The position numbers were made by a program, and so were the translations under genes. DNA of 64,000 nt. It comes from Fen-671 sp963794745. GTDB taxonomy: Bacteria; Actinomycetota; Acidimicrobiia; Acidimicrobiales; Palsa-688. This document shows, piece after piece, positions 19,784-29,719 of the stretch (positions within the stretch are counted from its first letter, which is position 1; each line of letters begins with the position of its first letter). The notes beneath the pieces are model-generated. The model had not been told where the DNA came from. It saw nothing but the letters and a program-made list of their open reading frames with translations, and made no database searches. The stretch lies in the NCBI GenBank assembly GCA_963794745.1, contig CAWCEZ010000007.1, positions 124,001 to 188,000 of the forward strand. The letters run 5' to 3'.

Positions 19784-21032
19784 GTGAGCCCCGAGGGAAC
19801 TGCTGAGGACCGCATAGGCGCGCCCGGAGCGCTCGAGGGCGTCTTGCACCGGCGCGACCCGATGGCGGCCACGGCGGCGCTCGCTGCCCTGAGCGCTGCT
19901 GCGTTCGCCTACGTGACGACCGAGAGCCTCCCCGTGGGCCTCCTCCAGCCCATCTCGCACGCCTTCCACTCGTCGCTCGTCGCGACGGGCCGGCTCGTGA
20001 CGGTTTACGCGGGGATCAACTTCGTACTTTCGGCGCCGCTGGCCCACCTGGCCAAGGGGCTGCCCCGCAAGGCCACGATGTGCGTCCTCATGGCCGCCCT
20101 CGTGGTCACCTCGTTCGCCGCAGCGGCGGCCCCGGGCTACGGATGGCTCATGGCGGTGCGGGTCGTGACCGCGCTCGGGCAAGCTCTCTTCTGGTCCCTC
20201 GTGATCCCGACGGCGGCGAGCCTGTTCCCGGCGGGGATGACGGGCCGAGCGGTGCGCTGGATCCTCGGCGGCGGGTCAATGGCCGTCGTCCTCGGTGTCC
20301 CCGCCGGCACGTGGCTCGGCCAATTGGCCGGCTGGCGCGCTGCGTTCATCGGAGTGGGGGTCTTGGCCGCCCTCCTGTCGGTGCCGATCGCGCTGTTCCT
20401 GCCCAGTTACCACCCTGCCGATACCCATGCCGGGACGGGGTCGGCCCCCGACCGGCGACGCTACCGTCTCGCCTTGGTGACCACAGCCGTGGCCGTCGGG
20501 GGGTTCTTTTGCATGTACACCTACGTGAGCCCGTTCCTCACCAAGGTCGCCGGCCTGGCGCTGCGCGACGTGGCCCCCGTACTGCTCGTCACCGGGTTGG
20601 CAACGGTGGCAGGGGTCTTCGCGGGGTCCTTCTTGTCCCGCCGGCGGCCGGACATCGCCCCCATTGTCCCCGTGGCGGTGCTGGCGCCCGCGCTTATCGG
20701 CCTCTACCTTGCCGGCCACGTGCTCCCCGCCGCCATAGGTTTCATCGCCGTCGTGTGCTTCGTCCTCGGCGCTTACGACGTCAGCATCCAGAACCACGTG
20801 CTCGAGGTTGCCCCGGCCAGCACGGACATCTCCTCCGCCTGGACCTCCGCGCTCGTACAACGCAGGCATTGCGGGTGGCTCCCTTGCCGGCGGGCTGGTG
20901 CTCAAGGGGTACGGCGCTCGCGCAACGGCGCTCCTCGGCGGGCTCGTGGCCGTTGGTGCGCTCTTCATCGCCGTTGCGGCAACTCGCCGGCGGGGGGACA
21001 TCCGCGGCCAAACCGGGCGCCCCGACCCTTGA
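19784..21032 (+). CDS. MFS transporter, drug or sugar efflux type (frame-disrupted near C-terminus)
   Basis: A 12-helix major facilitator of the DHA1/arabinose-efflux type: FAYVTTESLPVGLLQPIS at helix 1, a long hydrophobic pattern, GTWLGQLAGWRAAFIGVG at helices 5-6, and a second half resuming after a charged loop at about residue 220. The frame breaks near 20855; the matching C-terminus (NAGIAGGSLAGGLVLKG onward) continues in another frame to 21032. The start is a GTG at 19784; an ATG at 19862 would shorten it by 26 residues. The gene is divergent from the TIR/WD40 gene with only 52 bases between the two starts, so promoters must overlap. Substrate unknown. Confidence 0.82.
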
Positions 21033-21170
21033 GTACCATTCCCTGTCGGCACGCCAAGGCGGATCCGCTCGAGGCGAGCCCTACCCAAGGTGCCCTTGTA
21101 AAGCTATTCTACTAAAACAGTTCGGTGCCGGCCCACGGCCAGTAGTTAGCGCTCTAGCAAAGGGATATAG

Positions 21171-22292
21171 GTGGTTTCGCAGAACGTCACTATCTACGAA
21201 GTGGCCCAGGCAGCCGGCGTCAGCATCTCGACCGTCTCCAACGCTCTAAATCGACCCGACCGGGTGTCAGAGGCGACGCGCAACCGGGTTCTGGAAGTTG
21301 CCCACGCCCTCGGCTACGTACCCAAGGCGGAGGCCGTGAGCTTCGCCCGCAAGGCCATGCGGCGCATCGGCGTCCTCGGTCCCTTCACCGCCTATGAGTC
21401 TTACCTTCGCCGACTGAAGGGGATCCTGAGCGAGGCCAGCGCTCTCGGCATCGAGGTGTCGGTTTTCGACCATGAATCGGCCGCGACTTCGTCTTCACCG
21501 CTCTTGGCAACTTTGCCCATCCAAGGTCAGTTTGACGGGCTCATCGTCATGGGCAAGCGCATAGAGGACACGATCGAGCAGCGGTTGTTCGAGCGAGGCG
21601 TGCCAACCGTGCTCGTTGACGCCGACAGCCAACGGTTCTCGGTGGTCACCTGCGACGACCTCGCCGGAGGGCGCTTGGCCGCGCGATATCTCCATGGGCT
21701 CGGGGCCCGCACCTTCGGCTACGTTGTGGAACGCCAGGTGTCCGACTATGAGTCGCAGGCGCAGCGCAGGTTGGCTGGGTTCCGGGGCCAGTTGCATGAC
21801 TTCGGCGATTGCAAGCTGACCGTCGTAGAGTCTGAGCCTTCGGCCCAAGCAGCACGCGACGCCGTGCGCGACCTCTTGGCGGGAGGGGACCGCCCCCAGG
21901 CAGTGATGTCCCATTTTGATGACATGGCGGCCGGAGTGATGCTGGCGGCCAGGGACCTTGGCCTCAACGTGCCCGATGGCCTCTCGGTCATGGGCTACGA
22001 CGACGGCCCGATGGCGGTTGCTGCAAGCATGACGACGGTCCGCCAGCCTTTCGAGGAGTCGGGTTCGGTCGCGACCCGGGTCCTGATGGCAGCGATCGAG
22101 TCGCCCGGTGCCTCGCGGACGATCACCTACCTGGACTCCGCTGTCGTGCAACGCCAAACGACAGCCCAGCGCGAAACGACAGCCCAGCGCGAAACGACAG
22201 CCCAAGGCGGGACAACCGTCCAACGCGAGACGACGACGCCCCAAGCACGTCCCGCTCATCGCCCCAGAGCCGCGCGGAGCAAAGCCACCTGA
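21171..22292 (+). CDS. LacI-family transcriptional regulator with repetitive C-terminal tail
   Basis: The GTG at 21171 follows an AAAGGG ribosome site. The N-terminal helix-turn-helix is typical: TIYEVAQAAGVSISTVSNAL, then RPDRVSEATRNRVLEVAHAL. The periplasmic-binding-protein-like effector domain runs from about residue 65 to 325 (RIGVLGPFTAYES, FDGLIVMGKRIED, VMGYDDGPMAVAASMTTVRQ). The last 45 or so residues are a low-complexity tail with repeated TAQRET units, produced by an 18-base tandem repeat in the DNA; LacI proteins normally end before this. It lies 50 bases before the beta-lactamase-like esterase and probably controls that gene or the adjacent MFS exporter. The effector is not predictable. 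Confidence 0.9.
   Translation: MVSQNVTIYEVAQAAGVSISTVSNALNRPDRVSEATRNRVLEVAHALGYVPKAEAVSFARKAMRRIGVLGPFTAYESYLRRLKGILSEASALGIEVSVFDHESAATSSSPLLATLPIQGQFDGLIVMGKRIEDTIEQRLFERGVPTVLVDADSQRFSVVTCDDLAGGRLAARYLHGLGARTFGYVVERQVSDYESQAQRRLAGFRGQLHDFGDCKLTVVESEPSAQAARDAVRDLLAGGDRPQAVMSHFDDMAAGVMLAARDLGLNVPDGLSVMGYDDGPMAVAASMTTVRQPFEESGSVATRVLMAAIESPGASRTITYLDSAVVQRQTTAQRETTAQRETTAQGGTTVQRETTTPQARPAHRPRAARSKAT
22158..22204 (+). repeat. 18-base tandem repeat, 2.6 copies, in a LacI-family gene
   Basis: Units at 22158-22175 and 22176-22193 are identical and a partial third unit follows to 22204. A degenerate further unit can be seen downstream (22215-22235). The 18-base period preserves frame and encodes a repeating six-residue TAQRET unit near the end of the regulator. 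Confidence 0.9.
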
Positions 22293-22342
22293 AGCCCAGC
22301 CACTTCAGCTGAGCCGGGCGACCATAGGAAGGTGATGTCAAG

Positions 22343-23542
22343 GTGGAAAACCAGGTGGAGGGCCCGTTGCCGAGCGACGGGGCCGCGCTCGGTCATGTGG
22401 GCGAGGGCTTCGAGCCGGTCAGAGAGCTCTTCGAGGCGATCTTGCGAGAGGACCCTGAGCACTCGGCAGGGCTGTGCGCCTATTGGAGGGGGGAGAAAGT
22501 CCTGGATCTCCTGGGAGGGCCGGGCGCGGCAGGCGACGCCGTAAGCCCTGTGTTCTCTGTGTCCAAGGGCATTTCTGCCCTCACCTTGGCGCTCCTCGTC
22601 CAGGAGGGGGACCTTGACCTTGACAGGTTGGTCGTCGATTACTGGCCACAGTTCGGCGCCGCAGGCAAGGACCTGGTTACGGTGCGCGAGCTGCTCACGC
22701 ACCGGGTTGGCCTGCTCGCTACCGAGGAAGGCCTCACTGTGGGCGAGCTCTGTGATTCTGAACTTGCAGCCGAGAAGTTGGCCCGCAGTACGCCCAGCTG
22801 GCGACCTGGGACGGCGGTGGGTTACCACGCCTTGACCATGGGCGTGTTCATGGAGGAGCTGGTGCGGCGCGTGGCAGGCAGCACTCTTCAAAGTCTTTTC
22901 GCCGAGCGGATCCGTGACCCCTACGGGTTGTCCTTCTTCCTCGGCCTCCCGCAAGCACAGGACTACCGGTTCCGCGAGGTGCTCCCGGCGCCCGAGGACG
23001 AGCAAAACGAGCTGGACGCTCAGGGGGAACTTGGGGACGACTTGTTGAGCTCGGCAATGCTCGTGAGAGACGGTGCCAAGGTCATCCAGGCCGCGACCCC
23101 TGCCTTCGCCAACCGCGTCGATGTCAGGCGGGCCGGCTTAGCTGCAGCCGGTGGCGTGAGTTCGGCCGAGGGCCTGGCGAGAGCGTACGCAGCGGCGCTG
23201 ACAGGGGTGGACGGCCGAGCTCCGTTCCTTGACAGCAAGACGGTGAGCACGATGTCCCAACAGCAGGTTTGGGGCAACGACCGGGTGCTCGACGTTTACA
23301 TGTGCTTCGCAGTCGTGTTCATGAAGCCCCAAGCGCGTATGGCGTTCGCCAGCCGTAGAGGTTTTGGCCACGACGGCGCATGCGGCGCGCTGGGCTTTGC
23401 CGACCCTGAGTACGACCTCGGGTTCGGTTATGTCCCGACCACAATGTTCCATAGCAACGAACGGTTCGTCCGTCTATCGAAGCAAGTTCGCTCCGCTATC
23501 AAGACGCTCCTCGGCGACCGGTCGACCTCTAGCGCGCGCTGA
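22343..23542 (+). CDS. Class C beta-lactamase-fold serine hydrolase (EstB-type esterase)
   Basis: An intact 399-residue member of the serine beta-lactamase-like family. The SxxK nucleophile motif is in FSVSKGIS (about residue 74), the second motif is YHALTMG (a Tyr-x-x variant of YxN) and the third is GHDGACG, as in EstB-type esterases (HxG in place of KTG). No signal peptide is apparent, so a cytoplasmic esterase or transacylase is more likely than a beta-lactamase. Start is the GTG at 22343 behind AGGAAGGTGATG. Its 3' end overlaps the convergent GH172 gene by 14 bases. A related protein lies at 39443-40589. Confidence 0.85.
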   Translation: MENQVEGPLPSDGAALGHVGEGFEPVRELFEAILREDPEHSAGLCAYWRGEKVLDLLGGPGAAGDAVSPVFSVSKGISALTLALLVQEGDLDLDRLVVDYWPQFGAAGKDLVTVRELLTHRVGLLATEEGLTVGELCDSELAAEKLARSTPSWRPGTAVGYHALTMGVFMEELVRRVAGSTLQSLFAERIRDPYGLSFFLGLPQAQDYRFREVLPAPEDEQNELDAQGELGDDLLSSAMLVRDGAKVIQAATPAFANRVDVRRAGLAAAGGVSSAEGLARAYAAALTGVDGRAPFLDSKTVSTMSQQQVWGNDRVLDVYMCFAVVFMKPQARMAFASRRGFGHDGACGALGFADPEYDLGFGYVPTTMFHSNERFVRLSKQVRSAIKTLLGDRSTSSAR

Positions 23543-24590
23543 CGGGGATGCTCGACACCTGCAGTGCGTCGAGAGAAACTTCGCTTGCTACACCGGCCGG
23601 ATCTTCCGAGTACCAGTAAGCAACCGAGGCGAGGTCGTCGGACCGTGGCAAATAGCGTCCGTCCGGTCTCCAACCCAGGTCCTGTATGGTCACGGTCAGT
23701 TCGCCTTCGAAGCTGACCGGGTCGGGCAAGTGCCACCGGTACATACCGAAGCGAGTTTGCGAACGGTAAAGGCCATCGGGCCGCAGTACCTGGTGCAGCC
23801 CCAGGTAGTTCGACGAGAACGTCGTATACCCCTGCCCGGGGACGTCAAAGTTCCAAGCACCGCCAAAGTAATCTTCCGTGCCGGTCCCGCAGATGGTCGG
23901 GTCGCTCTCACCGTCGATGAAGAACTTCACCTCGCCTTCGCCCCACCAACCGGGCCCGTTCACACCGACCGCCAGGTAAGTGCCGACGTAACTCCCCCGG
24001 CCTCTCGCCCCCTCCAGGAGCGTGTACACCTCGCCGGCACGCACCGGGTTTGCCCTGCGCCAAGATGCGTGCAGGTAACCGAGGTCGTCGGGGACTTCAC
24101 CCAGCGCGTAATCGACCTGGTAGTAAATGACCTCTTCACGTGGGCCGAGGTTCTCCACCGTGATGTGGGCGGAGCTACGGAAAGGCATCGGGAAATAGCA
24201 GTTCATTCCGCCGTGAGGCGCCACCACGACCGGCTCGGAAACGAGCGGGGCGTACTCCGCCCAGCCCTGGCAGAAGAAATCCCCGAGCGGGACCACCACC
24301 GCGGGTGCATCCTCGTTGCCTTCCCAGCTCATTCGCAGGACCAGTGAGCGCCAGGCGTCGCTGCGGGTCGTAAGCCAAATGTGCTCGATGACCCCCGGCC
24401 CCGCGATAGCTGCCAGCTCCAGCGTTTCGCCTGGCGCGATGGTCCGGCTGGGCGAGACCTTCCAGCCGGTGCCGAGATCGCGAGCTGCATTTGCGCCGGT
24501 GCCTTCTGTTGCTTTTCCGCCGCCGCCGCGCTCGCCCGATGGGTTCTCAGCGGTAATAGCACGACTTTGCGTCCGCCGCAGGCGGGCCAC
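23529..24590 (-). CDS. GH172-family glycoside hydrolase (DUF2961)
   Basis: An intact protein of about 353 residues that matches the DUF2961 family, now glycoside hydrolase family 172. Visible hallmarks are IAGPGVIEHIWLTTRSDAWR, PLGDFFCQGW, GMNCYFPMPFRSSAHITVEN, VKFFIDGESDPTICGTGTED followed by YFGG, and YRWHLPDPVSFEGELTVTIQ. Characterised GH172 enzymes are exo-alpha-D-arabinofuranosidases and alpha-D-fructofuranosidases that act on alpha-furanosides as trimers or hexamers. No signal peptide is seen, so it should work in the cytoplasm on imported oligosaccharides. A GTG at 24590 is the only good start; an in-frame stop lies a short way upstream. It is the last gene of the LacI-controlled sugar operon, next to GH116. 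Confidence 0.88.
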   Translation of the reverse strand: MARLRRTQSRAITAENPSGERGGGGKATEGTGANAARDLGTGWKVSPSRTIAPGETLELAAIAGPGVIEHIWLTTRSDAWRSLVLRMSWEGNEDAPAVVVPLGDFFCQGWAEYAPLVSEPVVVAPHGGMNCYFPMPFRSSAHITVENLGPREEVIYYQVDYALGEVPDDLGYLHASWRRANPVRAGEVYTLLEGARGRGSYVGTYLAVGVNGPGWWGEGEVKFFIDGESDPTICGTGTEDYFGGAWNFDVPGQGYTTFSSNYLGLHQVLRPDGLYRSQTRFGMYRWHLPDPVSFEGELTVTIQDLGWRPDGRYLPRSDDLASVAYWYSEDPAGVASEVSLDALQVSSIPVSAR

Positions 24591-24687
24591 ACCAAGTCGG
24601 GCCGAGCCGTCATAATCGAACCGGTTAGTCCATATTTAGCCTCCATTGCACGCTCCGGCCCGTTGGCAGCCGCCGTGGCTCCCATCG

Positions 24688-27344
24688 TTACCGTCCCAAA
24701 GTTGCGACAAGCTGCGAACCACCGACCAGGACGACTTCCTCGGCAAAATGTGCGGTGAGGTCGTCGTCAACGCCGCGGACTTCGACCGGGTGCCCATCGA
24801 GGTCGACTGACGCGACCGCCCGGCCCGCCACCGCCATGCTCCTCACCGGCACCGTGCCGGCGACGCAGTCGAGCGTGACGGCGCCATCGGAAACTGCCAC
24901 CAGGCACCATCCCGTGCCGGCGAACAAGGGGTAGCGCGTCGCCCTCAGGCCGAGCCGCACGCGAGCTGTCAGTGCGTCGTAGCTCGAGCCGGTGAACGCC
25001 TCGAGCACCGCGAAGCCGGCCATCGCCCTCGCGTAATGGTCGCCGCACTCGATGTGGTTGTAGGGGTTACGGCGGGTGCCGTCGTAGCGGGCCTGCACCG
25101 CCAGAAGGATCTTCATCCCCTCGTCGACCAGCCCCTCGTACATGCAGTGCCCGGCCACCTGGTACTCGACACCGGTCCACACCTCGTCGGCATAGCGGAC
25201 CGGGACCTCGGGACGGCCTCCTCGAGGCCAGGTGCAGATGAGCAACCCGCTGTCGTCAGCATCGGCGAAGACGCGGTAACCGTGCTCGAAACCGCGAAAG
25301 CTTTCCCGGAAGTTGTAGGACACGATGGACGCGAGAGCTCGCCGGACGCGCTCAGCAGGCAGGATGTGCCCGAGCCCCAGCTGGTGAGCCCACCATTGCC
25401 CGAACAGCTGGTCCGAAAGGCACCCGTCGCCAAAATCAAATGCGCTCCCGTCGGAGCGTTGGCTGTAATACTCGCCGTTCCAAAGCAGGTCGTCGTAACC
25501 CGATCGCGCCCGCTGGCACCGTGCCTCGTACTCGCGACCCTCGCCGTCGAGGCCGAGATGAGCGCTCATCTCGGACATCGCTCGAAGGGCGGCCAACCAG
25601 AGGCTCCCGACGAACATGTTCGGCCCCTGCAGGCTGATGTCGTAGGTAACCGGCTGGTCGCCGACCAGCACACCCGATCCGTCGTTGTCCCAGGTTGCCG
25701 ATACGTACTCCATGAGCCGTCGCGCGTTCGGGAAGTAGCGCTCCAGCCAGGCGGTACCGGAGCCGAAGCGAGCCTCACGGTAGGTCTTCAAGACGGTCCC
25801 GAGCATGCCGTCCAGTGCCGGTCGGGTGGGACCACCTATCGGTCGGCCATGCAGCTGCGGCCCCTCTACGGGCAGGAGCACCCTGTGCGGCAAATATCCT
25901 TCCGGTGCTTGCAAAACGTCCCAGTCCGTCTCGCGCATCGACCTCTCCAGTACCGGGAACAGGCGCGAGATGGCTTGCTCGTAGTTCCAAACGTGCGTGC
26001 AATTGAGCGGGCAGGAGCCTCCGATATTGCCGTTCCAGTTGAGCGTCGACTCCCCCAGGACACCTTCGTAACCGTAGAAGCGGCCGTCGGCGGTGCGGAA
26101 CGAAGTCGGGCTGCGCGCTAAGGAGGCCTGCACCCCGAGCAGCTCGCTGATGGCCGGGGGCAGGTCGCTGTCGTACACGGCGTCATGCCAGCGCCGGGTG
26201 GCAGCGAGAAGTTCGTCCCGATGAGCAGAGAAATATTCGGCTACAGCCTTCGCCCCCTCGAAGCGGGCGGCATAGTGGTTGCCGGCCCAGGGAGCGACAA
26301 ATGAGCTGTTATCTGAATCCCCGAAACGGTCGAAGTCTGCGTAGCGATTAGGAAAGTGCCACGCGAAGCCAACCTCGACAGTGGCAGCCTCGCCGGGAAG
26401 GGCCGGAAAGGGACCGCCAAAGCGCCGGCCCAGGTTGACCCGGCGGGGCTCGGGCCGATGGGGGCCCTGACGACCGGGCGCAGCGCCCTCAGCGCGCGGG
26501 CCACGGCGCCGGTGCTCCAGTCCTCCAGCACGGTCGGAGTGAGCAACTTGAGCGAACTTACGAAGGCCAGGGCGGCATCTGCGTCGTCGAACTGGGGTAA
26601 CGCCATTGCCTGGCCCCTGCTCCACAACGCCATCGACCCGTACCCCGGGTCTCTGACGTCAAGGGTGGGGTTGTGCATGACGATACAGGTCTCCTCGCCG
26701 ATGGTGCCCAGCTCACCGAGACTGTCCAACTCGTTGACGTTGCCCCCCAAGATGGCACAGCGACCGTCACGGACCGGGGTGGCGCCGTCCCACCCAACGA
26801 CATTCTGTAGCGCGGCCAGCAACCAGCCATGAACGGGGTGAGAGAACCGGTTGGTGACCGTAAAGGTGAAGCTGGCGAGCGGGAGAGCCGATGCCTCTTC
26901 GTCCAGGCACACGAGCGGGGTGTAGGCCTCGAGCTGGACCTCTACCGGCCACTCGTCTTCATAGTCAACCCGTGCGAAGGGATAGGCCCCGTGGAACCTC
27001 GTGGCCTTGACTCCGGGCCAGCTGAAGGGGCGGGCGTACGAGCCGGCCGCGTCGAACTGGTCGTTGACGAGGGGCGCCCCCTCGGCCCCTTCAGCGGCCG
27101 AAGGGCCCTGCAGGACCCGGCGGTACGACCAGGGCGGCTCGAGCGAAGAAACCCGTAACCCGAAGAAGGACTGTGGGAGGAAACCGAGATGGTTGCCCTG
27201 GTTGTGCAGTTGCCATTGCTTCAGTGCCCCATTGGCACCTATCGAGAAGTTGCCCGTACCGAGGCCTCCGAGGGGCATGGCAACGGCGCGCTGGCCCTCC
27301 GCGCGCGGCGGGCGCGCCCCGTCCGGGCGGGGGCGTTCAGTCAC
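24688..27344 (-). CDS. GH116-family glycoside hydrolase (one frame break)
   Basis: A protein of about 885 residues. The N-terminal beta domain starts VAMPLGGLGTGNFSIGANGA, the family signature, and the (alpha/alpha)6 barrel contains TLNWNGNIGGSCPLNCTHVW, LFPVLERSMRETDW, VTYDISLQGPNMFVGSLWLA (the Asp of this motif, about residue 568, corresponds to the family acid/base) and EVWTGVEYQVAGHCM. GH116 includes GBA2-type beta-glucosidases, beta-xylosidases and exo-beta-D-arabinofuranosidases acting on mycobacterial arabinan. No signal peptide. The frame shifts once near 26390. The gap of 97 bases to GH172 has no terminator. Pairing with GH172 and an isomerase of the FucI family favours a D-arabinofuranoside substrate, which is inference. 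Confidence 0.88.
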
Positions 27345-27430
27345 GATCGGGCCACTCGCAGCATTGCCCTAATGTAGAGCGTGCGGCCGCCGGCAAGCGC
27401 GGTAGCAGACCGGCGGGCCGCACTGGGGTT

Positions 27431-27468
27431 GAGCCCGTGCCCGACCAATTGCGGCCGGGTACGGGCTC
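27431..27468 (-). other. Intercistronic hairpin between binding-protein gene and GH116
   Basis: GAGCCCGTGCCCG (27431-27443) pairs with CGGGTACGGGCTC (27456-27468) with one mismatch and a 12-base loop. On the minus strand it lies 34 bases after the binding-protein stop and about 90 bases before the GH116 start. No T-run follows, so it looks like a transcript-stabilising or partial attenuating stem rather than a terminator, as is common after binding-protein genes. Confidence 0.55.
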
Positions 27469-27501
27469 GGCTAGCTGATCTTTCACCAACTAAGGCGCAC
27501 C

Positions 27502-28824
27502 CTAGACCGCCCCTGGGCCCGTGTTGTTGAGCAGGCCGTTGACTTTCGTGTCGAGAGCCTTCATCAAGGTGGCTGCGTCTGCATCTGACGAGTACAGCTG
27601 CGTGAGGGTGTTGGCGAACGCCGTATCAATGGCGTCCGCGGCGGCCGGGCACGGCAGCGGGGTGGCGTACTCGAGCTCGGTCCAGAACTCGTTGATCCCC
27701 TTCTCGGGGGCCGCTTTGTGAAGGTCGTTGTAGAACACCGACTTGAGGCCCGGGGTCGCTTGCCCGGTGGCCGTCAAGTTCACCGACGCCCGCTCGGAGC
27801 ACACGTACTTCACGAACGCCCACGCCGCCTCCTTGTTCTTCGAGCTCTTCGTGATCGGATAGGCGTTCCAACCGACGACGGTCCCCTTCTTGACCTTTTG
27901 TGGGCAGGCCACGACCTTGGCCTTGCCGGCTGCCTTGGCGGACAGGAGCGCGGGGTTCAGCCACATGCCGGCTTGGAAGATGGCGAGCTTGTTGTCGGCG
28001 AACTCGACCGGGTCGGAGAAGCTGCCCCCGGGCTTGGGCGCATAGCCCTTCTGGTGCAGCGACTGTACGAAAGCCGCCGCCTCTATCGTCTCCGGGCTGG
28101 CGCACGTTGACTTCGTCCAGTCAGCGCTAAGCAGCGACCCGCCATTGCCCAACGCCCACGGCATCAGGTCCCAATCGTCCGGGGGGACGTCGATCAGATA
28201 GGTACCGGGCGATGTACAGATCTTCTCCCCCGCGGCCAACAGGTCGTCCCATGTCCAACCGTCTGATGGCACTGGGACGCCGGCCTTTTCGAACATCTCC
28301 GTGTTGACCCAGCAGCACAAGACGTTGTAGTCGGCCGGTAGGAAGTAGGTCGGCCCACCGTTCGAAACAAGTGACTTCTCCCACTTCAGGAACTGCGGGA
28401 CCTCGTTCGCGAGGTAATAGGCCAACTCGGCGTGGTCGCGCTCGATGTAGGGGTCGAGCGGGGTCACGACACCCTTGGTCACCAAGAGGCGCTGGACGTT
28501 GACGGCACCCTGCAGTACGTCAAACTCCCGCCCTCCTGCCATTTGCAATATGGCCGAGTCGGCGTAAGCGGTCCAAGTCGCTGCCGGGATCGCGACGGCC
28601 TCGACGGTGATGTTCGGGTACACCTTGCGGAAATCGGCAAAGACGACGTCCCAGGCCTTGATAATGTCTGCAGCCCCGTAGAACGCGATTGTGATATGCC
28701 CGGTAACGGAAGTGTCGGCCGGCTGGAACCTGCTTTTTTCCCCCTTGAATATGTTCGACAGGCCGGGGATTGTTGCCAACGCTGCAGAAGCGCCGGCCGC
28801 CTGTAAGAACTGACGACGGTCCAT
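27502..28824 (-). CDS. Carbohydrate ABC transporter substrate-binding protein (family 1)
   Basis: An intact 440-residue protein starting at an ATG behind GAGAGGAGAACAC. The N-terminus MDRRQFLQAAGASAALATIP is a twin-arginine-like export signal. The mature part is a family 1 sugar-binding protein: ITIAFYGAADIIKAWD, FRKVYPNITVEAVAIPA, EMFEKAGVPVPSDGWTWDDL, AGMWLNPALLSAKAAG, GWNAYPITKSSKNKEAAWAF. It should deliver an oligosaccharide to the two permeases encoded upstream. No ATPase gene is present in the operon, so it probably uses a shared MsiK-type ATPase elsewhere, which is common in actinobacteria. Confidence 0.92.
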   Translation of the reverse strand: MDRRQFLQAAGASAALATIPGLSNIFKGEKSRFQPADTSVTGHITIAFYGAADIIKAWDVVFADFRKVYPNITVEAVAIPAATWTAYADSAILQMAGGREFDVLQGAVNVQRLLVTKGVVTPLDPYIERDHAELAYYLANEVPQFLKWEKSLVSNGGPTYFLPADYNVLCCWVNTEMFEKAGVPVPSDGWTWDDLLAAGEKICTSPGTYLIDVPPDDWDLMPWALGNGGSLLSADWTKSTCASPETIEAAAFVQSLHQKGYAPKPGGSFSDPVEFADNKLAIFQAGMWLNPALLSAKAAGKAKVVACPQKVKKGTVVGWNAYPITKSSKNKEAAWAFVKYVCSERASVNLTATGQATPGLKSVFYNDLHKAAPEKGINEFWTELEYATPLPCPAAADAIDTAFANTLTQLYSSDADAATLMKALDTKVNGLLNNTGPGAV

Positions 28825-28861
28825 TGTATGTGTTCTCCTCTCGCTTGGTTTGTGTTGGGGA

Positions 28862-29716
28862 TTATCGGAACGATGTCATCGCAAGGCTCTGAGTGATCGC
28901 CCGTTGGGTAAAAATGAACAGTATTAACAAAGGAAGTACTGTCATGGAGACAGCAGCGAACATCACGAGGGGTGATCCCTCCTTGTACTCACCCTGAAGC
29001 GATACGAGCCCTACCGTCAGGGTCATCTGGCTCCGGTTGGTCAGGTAGATGCTGGGCCAGAAGAAGTCGTTCCAGGTTGCGGTGCCGATCAAAATGGCCA
29101 AAGCAGCCAAAGCCGGCTTGGAAAGCGGCAGGATGACATACCTCAGCACGCCGAGAGTTGTCAGGCCGTCGACGCGTCCCGCCTCCTCGAGGTCTCTCGG
29201 TATCGCCCGGAAAAACTGGCGCAGGAGGAAAATCCCGAACACGTTGATGAGGCCGGGAAGCCATACCGCGGTCTGGCTGGTGGCCAGGTGGAGCGTGTGC
29301 ATAAGCACGTAGGTCGGGACGGCTGTGACTGTGTTCGGGACCATCAAAGCGGCGAGGAACATGAAGAACAACACGTCGCGCCCGGGGAAGCTGAGCCGGG
29401 CAAAGGCATACGCGGCCAGGGTGCTGGTCACCAGCGACCCGAACGTCACGATGGCGGTGATCTTGACGCTGTTGAACAAGAAGGTGAAGAAGGGGATGTA
29501 ACTGAACACCGAGGAGTAGTTGGCGATCGTGGGGTGGACCGTGAACCACACGGGGGGGATCCTGAGCGCGCTGTTCTGCGACAGGAAAGACTGGACCACG
29601 GTCCAGATCACGGGAGCCAGGAAGATGGGGATCATCAGGGCCAGCAGCGTGTTGGCACTTAGCCGTCGCAGTTTGAGCCGACCGCGCGTTGGGAGCGATG
29701 TGCGAGCCATGGTCAT
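28862..29716 (-). CDS. Carbohydrate ABC transporter permease (MalG type)
   Basis: An intact 284-residue permease with six predicted membrane helices. The first helix is LLALMIPIFLAPVIWTVVQS, and the cytoplasmic EAA loop reads EEAGRVDGLTTLGVLRYVIL followed by PL. The C-terminal helix ends near LLILFIFTQRAI. This is the MalG-like inner-membrane partner of the adjacent MalF-type permease. Its ATG lies three bases after the MalF-type stop, so the two are coupled. Substrate specificity is set by the binding protein encoded next. Confidence 0.92.
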   Translation of the reverse strand: MTMARTSLPTRGRLKLRRLSANTLLALMIPIFLAPVIWTVVQSFLSQNSALRIPPVWFTVHPTIANYSSVFSYIPFFTFLFNSVKITAIVTFGSLVTSTLAAYAFARLSFPGRDVLFFMFLAALMVPNTVTAVPTYVLMHTLHLATSQTAVWLPGLINVFGIFLLRQFFRAIPRDLEEAGRVDGLTTLGVLRYVILPLSKPALAALAILIGTATWNDFFWPSIYLTNRSQMTLTVGLVSLQGEYKEGSPLVMFAAVSMTVLPLLILFIFTQRAITQSLAMTSFR

Positions 29717-29719
29717 GGG

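Noticed and set aside
21033..21170. Promoter for the LacI gene at 21171
   Set aside because: A TACTAA-like box near 21112 lacks a matching -35 element at the right distance, so no call is made.
22343..23542. Antibiotic-resistance beta-lactamase
   Set aside because: No signal peptide, and the third motif is HDG rather than KTG; this pattern is that of EstB-type esterases.
25036..26121. A 361-codon plus-strand frame opposite GH116
   Set aside because: Antisense shadow; the GH116 motifs are on the minus strand.
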